Below the pieces are notes generated by a model. It worked only from the letters and a program-made list of their open reading frames with translations, made no database searches and was not told the origin of the DNA. This document shows positions 48,679 to 59,099 of a stretch of DNA of 64,000 bases, in pieces; positions within the stretch are counted from its first letter, which is position 1; every line of letters starts with the position of its first letter. A program made the position numbers and the translations under genes. This DNA is from Neoconidiobolus thromboides FSU 785 (lineage: Eukaryota; Entomophthoromycota; Entomophthoromycetes; Entomophthorales; Neoconidiobolaceae), in the NCBI GenBank assembly GCA_025603075.1, contig MU626275.1, forward strand, positions 1 to 64,000, read 5' to 3'.

Positions 48679-49914
48679 TCACAAATATCTATCTAAAAAG
48701 AAATCTTCCTCAAGAAGAGCATCTGTAGTAATTCTTTTAGAAGGATCTGGATTAAGCATTGATAAAACGATATTTTTAGATAAATTGGAACTAGGCCAAT
48801 CAATATAACGTTTTATAAACATTTCTCTATCACGAACATAATCTGTAAAGCTAGACTGAGTTATACAAGCTAATGGCCAGGGTAGTTTTAATGTTACCAT
48901 TACAAGATATATTATACCAAGGCTCCAAGTATCGCATAATTTTGCGTCATAAACTTTAGATTGTAGAACTTCCGGAGCAATGTATTGATCGGTACCACAT
49001 ACATCTATACATAAAGCAGGTCCAGGGGCATTAAATAGGACTGCATTTCCAAAATCTATCACTTTAATTCCTCCATTTAAATCTAAGCATATATTTTCAA
49101 GTTTTAAATCTCTATGGGCTACCCCGTTTTCATGGAGATAGTTAACTACACTTACCAATTGACGATAGTGATGATTAAGTTGGCCTATAGAGGCTTTTCC
49201 TTCATACACAAGTCTAGCTAAGGTTAATGGATAGTAGTTCATTATTAAAGCATAATCGTTTCCTATAACAGTGATATCCAATGTCGAACTATGCTTTATA
49301 TCTTCAATCATCGAACTTATTATTGCTTCCTTTACGAATTTTTGATAATTGTCAGCTCCATCTTCAGATATCATAGGAACCTTTTTAATTGCAAATTTTT
49401 TCTTGTCGTGAGTTCTTTGTACTAAATAAACTTTTCCAAATGACCCATGTCCCAATATACTCTCCTTGGGTTCAAACTTCTCTGGATAATCCATTTTCGT
49501 TAACGATAGAACTTCTCTGACTTGATCAATAGATAAACGATTAACTTGCTTTTCAATTGAAGGCTTTAAAACTGATTTAATAATCTTTTTAGTAAAGTTG
49601 AAAATACCAGTTGGTCTAAATTTAGGAGAAAAGGGTATTCTATGGCTATAAATTTCTGAAGAGTTTGTGCCGGCTATGGATAAATCAGTATCATTTGAGT
49701 TAGTATTCACTGTAAAAAAGTTAGAATCCATAGATGAGCGAAGAGAAGATAATTTTTGGGAGTTATAATTTTCATCAACAGTTGCGTAAAGTTCCTCTGC
49801 AATTGATCCTCTACGTCCTCTTGAAGCAAAAGCTTTAGAACATGGTGGCTTGCCACTAAGAACGGATTCACATAAAGAACTCCTTCTACAATTAATTTTT
49901 GAATCAGCTAGCAT
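48679..49914 (-). CDS. serine/threonine protein kinase, fungal NPR/HAL-like
   Basis: Single-exon 411-residue protein. The first ~145 residues are Ser/Asn-rich and basic, likely disordered and regulatory. The kinase domain covers about 150-411, with glycine loop GHGSFG (155-160), catalytic Lys177 in FAIKK, HRDLKLEN (Asp270), DFG (Asp287), and APE (314-316) after CGTDQYIAPEVL. The subdomain order is complete, so activity is expected. The pattern of a Ser-rich N-terminus and the DVCGTDQYIAPE / WSLGIIY segment fits the fungal HAL4/HAL5/NPR1 group, which controls transporter stability and ion or nutrient uptake. That subgroup call is tentative. A TATA box lies 70-78 nt upstream. Confidence 0.88.
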   Translation of the reverse strand: MLADSKINCRRSSLCESVLSGKPPCSKAFASRGRRGSIAEELYATVDENYNSQKLSSLRSSMDSNFFTVNTNSNDTDLSIAGTNSSEIYSHRIPFSPKFRPTGIFNFTKKIIKSVLKPSIEKQVNRLSIDQVREVLSLTKMDYPEKFEPKESILGHGSFGKVYLVQRTHDKKKFAIKKVPMISEDGADNYQKFVKEAIISSMIEDIKHSSTLDITVIGNDYALIMNYYPLTLARLVYEGKASIGQLNHHYRQLVSVVNYLHENGVAHRDLKLENICLDLNGGIKVIDFGNAVLFNAPGPALCIDVCGTDQYIAPEVLQSKVYDAKLCDTWSLGIIYLVMVTLKLPWPLACITQSSFTDYVRDREMFIKRYIDWPSSNLSKNIVLSMLNPDPSKRITTDALLEEDFFLDRYL

Positions 49915-49983
49915 TTAAATAATATTTCTTGTCACGGAATTAGTGACAGTATTTATAATGTATTTTGCATGGTATCAAACATA

Positions 49984-49992
49984 CTTTATATA
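49984..49992 (-). promoter_or_regulatory. TATA box of kinase gene
   Basis: Minus-strand TATATAAAG, 70-78 nt upstream of the ATG. Confidence 0.4.
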
Positions 49993-51602
49993 AGAATAAA
50001 TGAGATGGAATGGATAGTTCTAAAACCAACTCAAATTGATTTAATACTTACTTGGGCTTCTTTTGATATCAAAGTTTACTTAATATGGTTTACTTCCCCC
50101 TTTTAGATTTTTAACGCCCAGACTTTTAGTTAATCAAAATGGAACTTAATTTGATTAAAATTAATATCGGGAAAACCAAGGGTTAATAATGAAAATAGGT
50201 TGGTCTTAAACAGTAGAATTTTACAAAACAATTTGAAAACTTGAAAACTATTCTATGTCTTAGCTATCTGTCTTAGATGAAAGGCTTTCGGAAAAAAAGG
50301 TTTTTAGTCGACTCAAAGGTTTAAAAGAAAATATTCAAATATAATGAAATGATTCTTATATTATAAATTCTAGAAGGTTAAATTGTATAACATTTTTTGG
50401 TTTTTAATTCTTTTTTAGCGCTCTAAAGCAATTTCTAATTTCATTATTGTGCTGATACCATTGATTTGTCCTAAAATAAGGAGTATCTAGTTTTAAACTT
50501 TGTAGCATCTAAATTTTGCTTTCTTTCATAATTTCTTTATTTGTTATTTAATAGTCTTGCTTGCCTAAATGGAATTTTGTATTCTAAAAATACTAATGTT
50601 GCAGCTTTTTGAGGCTTTTTGTAATGATAGTTTATATAATCAAATTATTTACAGAGCTGATTTTTAAAGCATTCCTTATATTTTAGCACAATTTTATTCT
50701 TAAATAAGCAGCTAATCAGACATAAAAAATTGGAACAACTGTAGTAGTCAATATATATTTATTAAATTGGGTTTAAATCCAACTGTGGTGTGTAAATCGA
50801 CATTTTTTTTTTTACAAAACACAGATTAAACATTAAAATTTACTAAATTTACCTAGAGTTTCTTTTACATGTTAATCAAATGAAAATATTATCATAATTA
50901 CTACTATATTACATTTATTATTATTAAATATTACAACTTTTCTATTTTATATTCATTGTTTAGAAATAGTATAATTTACTATATTTACTAATAAGTTGAT
51001 ATTTAGAAGACAGAGTTTATTAAGTATTTATCCACAATTCTATATTTTAGCTGAAATTTAACTAGGTTTTTTAGATTAAATGCTATGAACTAATGTTTAA
51101 CAAAAAAATAACCAATTAAAATTTGAAAATACTTTTCATTTATTATCTATTACCTGCCCTGCACCTTTAATATAAGGCCATTCTATATGTTCAGTTAGAT
51201 TTTTGGGTAAATCTAATACGATAAGGGTGCAAAAATGCAACAATAAAAAGTTTTCTACAATAAAATATATTTGCTTTTATAAATTAGATCTTTATCCATA
51301 TAGCTAGTAATTCTCTAATTTTTTTAGTAAAAGATAGCTGCTAAATGTATATTATTGGTTTATATTTTTTTAAAACTATATAGTAATAATTTTCTATTTA
51401 AATTTACTTATAATTAAATTTTAATTAATAATTTCAATATCGTTTTTTTATATTTTAGTAATTATTATAGCTAGATTTATATTATTAAAATTAGTTTGAT
51501 TATTTATGAATTTACTCTTATATTTTATTAATGCCGTTCTATTAAAGTAAATAAAAAAATAATTGTTATAAAATAATATTATTATATATATATAATTTCA
51601 AA
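49993..51602. other. gene-less stretch
   Basis: AT-rich, no gene seen. Contains the second copy of dispersed repeat C at 50595-50770. Confidence 0.5.
50595..50770 (+). repeat. dispersed repeat C, copy 2
   Basis: Partner of 44545-44760; the clearest shared block is TTCTTAAATAAG followed by GGAACAACTGTA. Confidence 0.35.
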
Positions 51603-52064
51603 TGTGAAATCTCGTACTTAGTGTTTGGAGTCAAAAGCAGTTTTTGCTTGATTGATGAGCCGTAAGTCGAAAGATCTTAGCTCATGTAACCAAGATAGAC
51701 TTGAATTATCAAGAATAGCATGTAATATACTACATAGTATGTAAGACAAACAGAATAGACAATACTACTGTAAAATCTACGTAAAATACTGTCAGAAAAA
51801 CTTGATAGATTTATTAAAGATAGAATACCAGAGAATAACTCAATCAAAAAGCCCCGAATTACCATGTTCTAGAACCTCTTTTATATTCCAACAAGTATGA
51901 GTATCAAGATGAGGGAATAATATTCTTTGTAATGAAATTAGAAACCCTTGCAGTAGATCAAAATAAGGGACTCTGAATTGATTGTGCCTAAGCCTGAGAA
52001 CGCAGCAACTTAAGTGATTATTATGTTGTAGTCAATCGTAAAGCTGATAAAGCGATATTCCACA
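51603..52064 (-). mobile_element. LTR-like repeat B, long copy 2 (462 bp)
   Basis: Read on the minus strand it starts TGTGGAATATCGC and ends GAGATTTCACA, with a TATAAAAG box at 51878-51885, and aligns throughout with 12765-13232. The termini are partly inverted repeats of each other. The flanks TTCAAA and ACTTAA show no target duplication, so the insertion is old or the true ends lie slightly elsewhere. The open frame 51677-51865 lies inside it and is not a gene. Confidence 0.55.
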
Positions 52065-52135
52065 ACTTAAAGTTTAGTTATTTTATATCAATTGTAAATT
52101 TGAAAATTTGAAAAAAAGTGTATAAAATATTAGAA

Positions 52136-52237
52136 AAGGGGGTGTATTTTTATGTTTAAGAATTTTACTAATAAAATTCCCACTCAAATAGCGCTTAAAA
52201 AATGAATAAAGTAATGAAATCAAAAAAAACATCCCCA
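52136..52237 (+). repeat. MITE-A copy 13
   Basis: AAGGGGGTGTA...CATCCCCAAAA; head-to-head with copy 14, 54 bp away. Confidence 0.8.
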
Positions 52238-52291
52238 AAATACAAAATTAAATTAATAATAATATCAAAAATAACATAACTAGAAATAATA

Positions 52292-52396
52292 AATAGGGAT
52301 GCTTTTTTTGGCTTCATTACTTTATTCATTTTTTAAGCGCTATTTGAGTGGGAATTATTAGTAAAGCTCTTAAACACAAAAACACATCCCCAAATA
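52292..52396 (-). repeat. MITE-A copy 14
   Basis: AATAGGGATGC...CATCCCCAAATA, reverse orientation. Confidence 0.8.
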
Positions 52397-52597
52397 TTTA
52401 TGTCAAAATATTATTTAATATAACTAAAAAAATGAAAAATATTTTATAAAAACCTAAGGATATAAGTAAAATTTAAAACTTAATTATATAGCTAAAATAA
52501 ACTTCAATTCATAAATAAAAACTATAATAAAAAACAAGTCATATAAAATAATAAAAACAAGTATGAAAATAATCAAAAAATAAATAAATCAAGTAGC

Positions 52598-52704
52598 ATA
52601 TGGGGATGTATTTTTGTATTTAAGAATTTTGCTAACAAAATTTCCGCTTAAATAGCGCTTAAAAAATGGAAAAAATAATGAAGTTAAAAAAGACACTCCC
52701 ATAT
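52598..52704 (+). repeat. MITE-A copy 15
   Basis: Near-consensus copy, ATATGGGGATG...CACTCCCATAT. Confidence 0.9.
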
Positions 52705-52747
52705 AAAAGCTTAATATAAAAACAAAATGCAATAGTATTTAAATGAC

Positions 52748-52807
52748 TGTAAAATATTGCTTTACTAGCTTTATAATTGATTATAATATAATACATCATT
52801 TAAATTG
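52748..52807 (+). repeat. fragment of LTR-like repeat B
   Basis: TGTAAAATATTGC followed by TAGCTTTATAATTGATTATA matches the 5' end of the repeat at 12765; about 60 bp remain. Confidence 0.5.
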
Positions 52808-52897
52808 TTTATAAAACTAATTGCAGTTTTATAATTAGTTTAATTATAACTTGTATGATAAATTTAGTTTTAGCTGATTTTGCTACTAAAAATTGTC

Positions 52898-53003
52898 ATA
52901 TGGGGATGTACCTTTAGGTTTAAGAATTTTACTAACAATTTTTCCGCTTAAAGAGCACTTAAAGATAAAAAAAGTGATGATCTCAAAAAAAACGTCTCCG
53001 TTT
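52898..53003 (+). repeat. MITE-A copy 16
   Basis: ATATGGGGATG...ACGTCTCCGTTTT; the right terminus is altered. Confidence 0.8.
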
Positions 53004-53249
53004 TAAAGTTAAAATATCAACATTTTGTAATTAGTTAATAGCTTTATAAAATAAAAATTATTTTAATAAGTGAAAAGTGTGTTAATAAAACCAATTTTTT
53101 TTGCTTATTAATTTATTAAATTTACCAATGTTTTTATTTAAATTAGTGGAAATCTTAGATCCTGATAATATTAGTACTGCTTCAAACTAAACGCAATTAA
53201 ACTTTTTAATTTGCTATCATCTTCATTCAAAGCCTAAAATAATACTAGA

Positions 53250-53354
53250 ATATGAGAATGTTTTTTTGATTTCATCACTTTTTCCATTTTTTAAGCGTTA
53301 TTTGAGCGAAAAGATTGTTAGTTAAATTCTCAAACACAAAAATACATCCACATT
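53250..53354 (-). repeat. MITE-A copy 17
   Basis: ATATGAGAATG...CATCCACATT, reverse orientation. Confidence 0.82.
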
Positions 53355-54247
53355 GTCCTTATAATTAGAGTATTAAAACGAAAAAATGACAAATAAAAGG
53401 ATAGTTGTGTTTAATTTGAGTTATAGTAATTTTTACTAAGTATGCTGATTTTGTTGCACATGTAACTAATTTTTCTAAATATATCTTTTATTCCGTTTTA
53501 TATAGTTTGACTAAATTACTCAGCTCAAAAAAAAATTATAATAAAAGTACACAGTATTTTTAAAAGAATATTGATTTATAAAGCTTTAAAATCAAATCTA
53601 ATTTACCTAAAAAAGGTGAAAGGCTAGTTAATAGCCTTCGCACTTTGGATTGTGAAATATTTCATTTCTAAAAGTAATAAGCATTTAAAATTCATTTTAT
53701 GCTAATTTTTAAGTACTTAAAATAGCGTAAAGATAATTATAAGCCCTGAAATAGTAAAAAAATTAAAATCAATTTATTTCATTATAATTATAGTGTAGAA
53801 CAGCTTGCAATTATATGTTTTACGTTATTTTTGACTTATAGTCCATCCTTTCTAATATGAACTTGATAGTCATAACTGTTTATATTATTAAGTTTATTAA
53901 ATAAGGTCAACTACAAATTATAAAATATAAAATACATCTGATTCAAAGCTGTTTTAAGTATAAATTTTATTTAAAAAATAAAGACTATTAAAACTAAGCT
54001 TAATTACTGTTTTATACTTTATTTGTATTATCGTTATAAATGGCATACATAAAATCCGTTTAAATAAAACACTAAATTCATTCTGCGTTTTATACAAGGA
54101 TTCAATTGTTATTAATAAATTATTAGAAGTTATATTTTAGTAAATATTATTTTATTTATATATTGAATAAATGTCTATCCCTTTATTACAATTGGTTTAA
54201 AAATGAAATCATTCTTAATTTCGTCATTTAACATGAGAATTAGACCC
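53355..54247. other. upstream region of the lysozyme gene
   Basis: No gene or repeat recognised; promoter DNA of the GH25 gene at its end. Confidence 0.5.
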
Positions 54248-54255
54248 TATAAATA
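54248..54255 (+). promoter_or_regulatory. TATA box of GH25 lysozyme gene
   Basis: TATAAATA, 45-52 nt before the ATG at 54300. It overlaps the upstream in-frame ATG at 54255, arguing against that start. Confidence 0.55.
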
Positions 54256-54299
54256 TGACACTTTTATTATTTTATCATTTATTAAATTTAATTGAAATC

Positions 54300-54956
54300 A
54301 TGAAATTGTTTATTGTTACTATATTTGCTGGTATAGCATTAGCTGCTGGTCCAAAAGGAATAGATGTAAGTGGCTGGCAACCTAATGTTAATTGGAATAC
54401 TGTTAAAGCAAACGGGGTTGAATTTGTTTACATTAAAGCAACCGAAAGTACCAATTACAAGAGTCCACAATTTAATTCTCAATATACTGGTGCAACAAAT
54501 GTAGGTTTAATTCGTGGTGCTTATCATTTTGCCCGTCCTGGGTCCTCTTCTGGTGCTGCCCAAGCTAATTATTTTGTAGCCAATGGCGGAGGATGGAGTG
54601 GTGATGGTAGAACTCTACCTGGTGCTCTTGACCTTGAAGCTGGTTGTAGTGGTTTATCTCAAGCAGCTATGGTTAATTGGATTCGAGATTTTAGTAACAC
54701 TTACCATGCTAAAACTAGTAGATATCCAGTAATTTATACTACTACAAGTTGGTGGCAACAATGTACTGGTAATAATGCTAGTTTTGGGAATACTAATCCC
54801 TTATGGATTGCTCGTTGGGCAAGCTCTCCTGGAGCTTTACCAGCTGGTTGGTCCTTTCATACTTTTTGGCAATATGCTGATAGTGGTCCAAACCCTGGTG
54901 ATCAAGATTATTTTAATGGTAGCTCTGCTAATCTTAAGAAATTTGCTAGCGTATAA
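54300..54956 (+). CDS. secreted GH25 lysozyme (N-acetylmuramidase)
   Basis: Single-exon gene. The start at 54300 is chosen because the protein then begins with a clean signal peptide, MKLFIVTIFAGIALAAG, and because the earlier ATG at 54255 overlaps the TATA box. The 218-residue product is a GH25 fold: GIDVSGWQ (Asp22), VYIKATEST, IRGAYHFARPG, LPGALDLEAG with the catalytic Asp111/Glu113 pair, RYPVIYTTTSWW, LWIARWA and FWQYADSG. It should cleave peptidoglycan between MurNAc and GlcNAc outside the cell, acting against bacteria. Fungal GH25 enzymes are generally considered of bacterial origin. Codon use matches the neighbours, so any transfer is old. No cell-wall-binding repeats are attached. Confidence 0.95.
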   Translation: MKLFIVTIFAGIALAAGPKGIDVSGWQPNVNWNTVKANGVEFVYIKATESTNYKSPQFNSQYTGATNVGLIRGAYHFARPGSSSGAAQANYFVANGGGWSGDGRTLPGALDLEAGCSGLSQAAMVNWIRDFSNTYHAKTSRYPVIYTTTSWWQQCTGNNASFGNTNPLWIARWASSPGALPAGWSFHTFWQYADSGPNPGDQDYFNGSSANLKKFASV

Positions 54957-55638
54957 TAAACTATATTAATAATATTTCTATTTCTTAAAATTGATTATAA
55001 AATTTATGATAAATTATTATAAACAGCAAAAATCTTTGTTATTGTAAAATAACAAGAATCCTATATTTTTTAAAAAATAGGAAGAATTATACTAATAGTC
55101 GATTATTATTCATTTTTATACTGATGAAAAAATGGTTTGGATGTTTTAATACAGTGTCAATATAAATTGTCCCAAAAATTAAAGTACTCAATTTTGGACA
55201 TTTGTTGCGAAATAAACATTATATCCCTAAACGAAGCCCATCAGTATCATTTCGATCATCATTTCTTTGCTAGCGACTTTTGAGATTCAGTTTAGCTGAA
55301 TTTTACCGCCTCTTTCCCATTTTAAAAAACTTTATAACATCCTTCACCTTAAGAAATCACAGCAACGTGATCATCCTGAAAAACTAATCAACATTCTTTT
55401 CCCGTCTTTTGACAATAACTTCGGCCTGTTGGCTCTTGGTCTATTCAATCGAGACTTGTTATTTTAATTTGTGCCAATACAAGCCTTGAATTTTTTAAAA
55501 TATTACAACCATTTGTCTAATAAATTTTATACTGTTTGAAGTTAGTTTAAACTCAGTATACAATTTCTACTTGGTTTTGATTTATAAAAATTGTCAAGCA
55601 CACACATTGTTAAAAGAGTGGTTTATTAAATTTTTAAA
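54957..55638. other. spacer with possible transposon relic
   Basis: No intact gene. Contains a moderately GC-richer block (about 55150-55540) that may be a Tc1/mariner relic. Confidence 0.45.
55153..55540 (-). mobile_element. possible Tc1/mariner relic
   Basis: The left boundary reads TACAGTGTCAATATAAATTG followed by GTCCCAAAA, a Tc1-like terminus at a TA. The right boundary reads AATTTTATACTG. On the minus strand an HTH-like RPKLLSKDGKRMLI stretch is followed by frame-broken sequence. The termini match each other only partly. Very decayed, and a tentative call. Confidence 0.3.
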
Positions 55639-55716
55639 GCATATGGGGGTACCTTTTGGATGTTATTTAGTCATCTATTTTTTAAAGTTTATGCTATGTA
55701 AAAAAGGTTCCTATGC
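55639..55716. repeat. 78-bp foldback element, GCATATGGGGGTACC ends
   Basis: The left end GCATATGGGGGTACCTTTT is matched by the reverse of AAAAGGTTCCTATGC. It is shorter than MITE-A and has a different core, but has similar G-rich ends; possibly a sister family. Confidence 0.5.
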
Positions 55717-55779
55717 AAAGTTTGCAAAGCTAAACGAACAATTTATAAAATCATAAAACAAATTATTATGATTATGTAT

Positions 55780-55885
55780 ATATGGGGACGTATTTTTGTG
55801 TTTAAATTTTACTAACAAATTTTCCGCTTAAATAACGCTTAAAAAATGGAAAAAATAATGAAGTCAAAAAAAAATACTCCCATAT
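55780..55885 (+). repeat. MITE-A copy 18
   Basis: ATATGGGGACG...ATACTCCCATAT, near consensus with a small internal deletion in TTTAAATTTTAC. Confidence 0.88.
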
Positions 55886-56166
55886 TTAAAAATCAGTTAA
55901 AAGCAAAATAAAAATTTCTCAGCTGGATTTTTGTATTAACTAAAAAGTAGAAAGTTATAATAAAATTATTCATTAAATAAATATATTTTAAAAAGCTCAA
56001 TGAGTTTACATTTTAATGTTATTATCATCAATAATAGAAATCATTTTAAAATATTATTAGTTTTCAAACTAAACTATGTTGGGCTTAAATTAAAATTAAT
56101 TTTATTAAAATTTTAAATTTTACATCACTAGTAATAAATAGTTTAAATAGAAGAAAGACAAAGTGA

Positions 56167-56946
56167 TTAGTTTTTCGATGAAAAGGAAAAAAGAGAAGAG
56201 GAGCTACTTTTAATTGTATCTTCAATTAATTTATCTTGAGTAAAAACATATTCTTCAGGAAGTTCTTCATCAATATCTTCTGGATCACCGCCAACTGAAG
56301 CATAGATTTCTTTCATACTTGGATACATTGCAAATTTTTTAGGTCGAAAGTCATAAACTATTTCTCCATTTGTATTAATAACGAATGTTCCACCAAGTTG
56401 ACGAAGATCTCCTTTGAAGTTGATTACCATACCATTCAAATTCAAATTCAACATCAATTTCATAATATATTTATTTACCATACATGACATATGATACATT
56501 CTTGTAACCTTCGTTAGTCCAGCAGCTTTATACACATTCCTCTCTGGATCAATATAAATATCCCATCTCCAATAACCACAAGATAAAAACGATTTCAAAT
56601 CTACATCTTCAAATACAACAGCAGCTAATCCAATACCTTGTCTTTCAAAAAATGGTTGTAAATCAGACATTAATTTAGCTTCATGCATACAAAGCGTACA
56701 ACCTAATCTAGCTAATACTTTCAAAATCATAGGTCTCTTTTGCCATATATCGCTCAATAGTACCTCATTACCATCGATTGTTTTCACCTTTATACCCTTA
56801 AATATACTTGCATCTATCTTAATTTTTTCTCGATATTTTCTTATTAACTCTTCCAAAGACTCACTTGATTGTCTTTTTTCTAACTCACCACCGAAAGTTT
56901 CAGAAGGTTTTGAATCACCTAGGAAGCAAGTGCAAAAAGGGAACAT
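56167..56946 (-). CDS. PRXL2-like (AhpC/TSA-2) redox protein C
   Basis: Single-exon, 259 residues. The N-terminal 45 residues are charged (ESLEELIRKYREK helix). The core has IFKGIKVKTIDGNEVLLSDI, KVLARLGCTLC with the redox pair C83/C86, AVVFEDVDLKSF, GYWRWDIYIDPERNVYKAAG, LRQLGGTFVINTNGEIVYDF and PSMKEIYASVGGDPEDIDEE, then a Ser-rich tail. Its DNA from 56204 to 56729 is nearly identical to the oppositely oriented gene at 60966-61736, while the first ~215 bp differ clearly. A TATA box lies 45-53 nt upstream. Predicted intracellular thiol oxidoreductase of unknown substrate. Confidence 0.88.
   Translation of the reverse strand: MFPFCTCFLGDSKPSETFGGELEKRQSSESLEELIRKYREKIKIDASIFKGIKVKTIDGNEVLLSDIWQKRPMILKVLARLGCTLCMHEAKLMSDLQPFFERQGIGLAAVVFEDVDLKSFLSCGYWRWDIYIDPERNVYKAAGLTKVTRMYHMSCMVNKYIMKLMLNLNLNGMVINFKGDLRQLGGTFVINTNGEIVYDFRPKKFAMYPSMKEIYASVGGDPEDIDEELPEEYVFTQDKLIEDTIKSSSSSLFSFSSKN
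56204..56729. repeat. 526-bp block nearly identical (inverted) to 61177-61702
   Basis: I find a single difference by eye (CG versus CA in the FLSC codons region). The block covers residues about 73-248 of both PRXL2-like genes and ends abruptly at both sides. Confidence 0.9.
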
Positions 56947-56990
56947 TTATTTTTTATTCAAATAATAAAAATTATAGTCTCATCCTATCT

Positions 56991-56999
56991 CCTTATATA
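56991..56999 (-). promoter_or_regulatory. TATA box of PRXL2-like gene C
   Basis: Minus-strand TATATAAGG, 45-53 nt upstream of the ATG. Confidence 0.45.
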
Positions 57000-58677
57000 C
57001 ATTTGATGAATAATTAGCATAATTGAAATAGATTAACATCTTTAAAATCAAATTACCATTAATGGTTTTAGTTTCATTACTCATAATTCAGTTACTTTTA
57101 TTCATTTGCTCCTTTAACTTACCATTCTTTATGCATTAACTTTATTCAGGCATTTAATCTATGCATTTGAACAGTACAAAAATTTTATTACATGAAATTA
57201 AGCTAAAATAAGAGACAATAAGTATGATGCCATTACCTTTTTCTTTATATGTCGGACTTGATTTTAATTTTAATTTTGATTTTGATTATATAATCATTAT
57301 GTTTATTTGTTTGTTTTGATCTTTTTTACCACCAAAAATTGATTATTATCATTTTAAATAGTGCATCCTTTATTCCAAAAGTAAGAAAATTTTTAAAAAT
57401 AACATCAGATTATGCAGCTAAAAATATAGCATAACAAATTTTAGATTCCTCAATTGATGCACAATAAACAGTTCCATAAAAAATGAATCAACCCAACAAA
57501 TAATAAGTTCAGTTGAATTAGAACATTATAACACTCATTCGTAAAATAGAACTGTTACAGTCCTTTCACGACTTTATCAACTACTCATTTAAGAAAATCT
57601 ACCTTGTATTTGATTAAAATATAGTAACCAGGCTTTAGAAAACCCGTTATACAACTAACTTGTTATAAAAATCACTGCTAAAACAATCACAAAAGGACTG
57701 CAACAGTTTTAAATTCTTTTTCTACTAAAATTCAATTGGATTTTATTTAATTTGGTTTTTAGTTAAAGATCAGCTCTCATTTTAACATGGTCTATAAGGG
57801 GATGAATGACTAAAAAGTTCAAAAAGATTCCGCTAAACGTCAATTTAATCTTTTGGATTTCAAATGTTGAAACCTAAAACATGACCATTTTATAATATTT
57901 TATAATATTTTACCTCATTTAAAATGATAGTTAATTTTATGAGTTAAATATTGAAAATGAATATAAATATTAGTAAAATTAAAAATAGATTAATAATATA
58001 ACTCAATAAACATGCTAAAGAACAGATTTACTATCACAAATTCAATGGTTACAAATCTGTCCCTCTGCAATTTGATTGATTATTAGATTTTAAATTATAA
58101 ATGTAAAATTGAAGGTATATATTCTAACTCAAACATAAGGCGTCAATGCTCTTGATGAATACTATTAAACTGGACTAAGTTTTAGCTTAATATTTAATAC
58201 AAAGAGCAACTCTAGCTTTGTGTTATAATTTCGGTTTTAATTTATAAACACAATTGAGTTCATTAGCTTTTAGATTTTAAAGTTTAAAAATTGTTTATTT
58301 TTTGTATCTAGATTTTTTAAGTGTTAAATAAGCAAGCCTATACTTTTTAGATCGTTTAAGGGATGAAATTTTAAATTGTTTTTTTTCAAATTTATTAAAT
58401 ATTAAGTTTTGAATTATTTACATTAATAAAAACAGTATTTGGTCATATTATTAATATAGTACTGATAAGTCATTTTATAAGTATTTAGATTTTTAATATA
58501 CTTAATAATTTTTAACTTATCTGTTATAAAAAATTAGCTACTATTTTTAAATGTTTATTAAACTTGTATTTAAAAATAATGTTATTAATATCAAAGAAAT
58601 ACATATATAAGTTTAAAAAAATTAAATTTATGATATAAAAAGAGACACTTAGTTCGTTTTGTTATAATCCAAAAACC
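57000..58677. other. gene-less stretch
   Basis: AT-rich, no gene seen; holds one inverted-repeat element (57550-57708). Confidence 0.5.
57550..57708. repeat. 159-bp inverted-repeat element (MITE-D)
   Basis: Terminal inverted repeats AACTGTTACAGTCCTTT and AAAGGACTGCAACAGTT differ at one of 17 positions. The interior is AT-rich with no reading frame. Only one copy in the window; the target duplication is unclear. Confidence 0.65.
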
Positions 58678-58781
58678 ATTTGAGGATGTTTTTTTGATTT
58701 CATTATTTTCCATTTTTTAAGCACTATTTGAGTGAAAAGATTGTTAGTAAAAATCTTAGACATAAAAAAACATCCCCATTT
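58678..58781 (-). repeat. MITE-A copy 19
   Basis: ATTTGAGGATG...CATCCCCATTT, reverse orientation. Confidence 0.83.
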
Positions 58782-58879
58782 ATTAGTATATATAATAAGA
58801 TATTTTAGTTAAAGAAACTTATAATAAAAATAAGTGTACATAATTATTCGTATAAAGATGATTTTTTCAAAGATAAAAC

Positions 58880-58986
58880 ATATGAGGATGTATTTTTTTG
58901 TCTAAGAATTTTACTAACAATCTTTCCACTCAAATAGCACTTGAAAGATAGAAAAAGTAATGAAACCAAAAAAAACGCCCTCATAT
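58880..58986 (+). repeat. MITE-A copy 20
   Basis: ATATGAGGATG...CGCCCTCATAT. The minus-strand open frame 58844-59083 simply reads through copies 20 and 21. Confidence 0.87.
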
Positions 58987-58995
58987 TTGAAATTC

Positions 58996-59099
58996 CAAGG
59001 AATGTATTTTTATATTTAATAATTTTACTAGCAATTTTTCTGCTCAAATAGTGCTTAAAAGATCGAAAAAGTAACGAAGCCAAAAAAACATCCCTATAT
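58996..59099 (+). repeat. MITE-A copy 21
   Basis: Left end degraded (CAAGGAATGTA), right end CATCCCTATAT; lies only 9 bp after copy 20 in the same orientation. Confidence 0.8.

Noticed and set aside
51620-51685. Hammerhead ribozyme-like GATGAG...GAAA segment in LTR-like repeat B
   Set aside because: The conserved core is imperfect and stems II and III do not pair; other copies do not preserve it.
54255-54299. Longer N-terminus for the GH25 protein
   Set aside because: The upstream ATG overlaps the TATA box and would bury the signal peptide.
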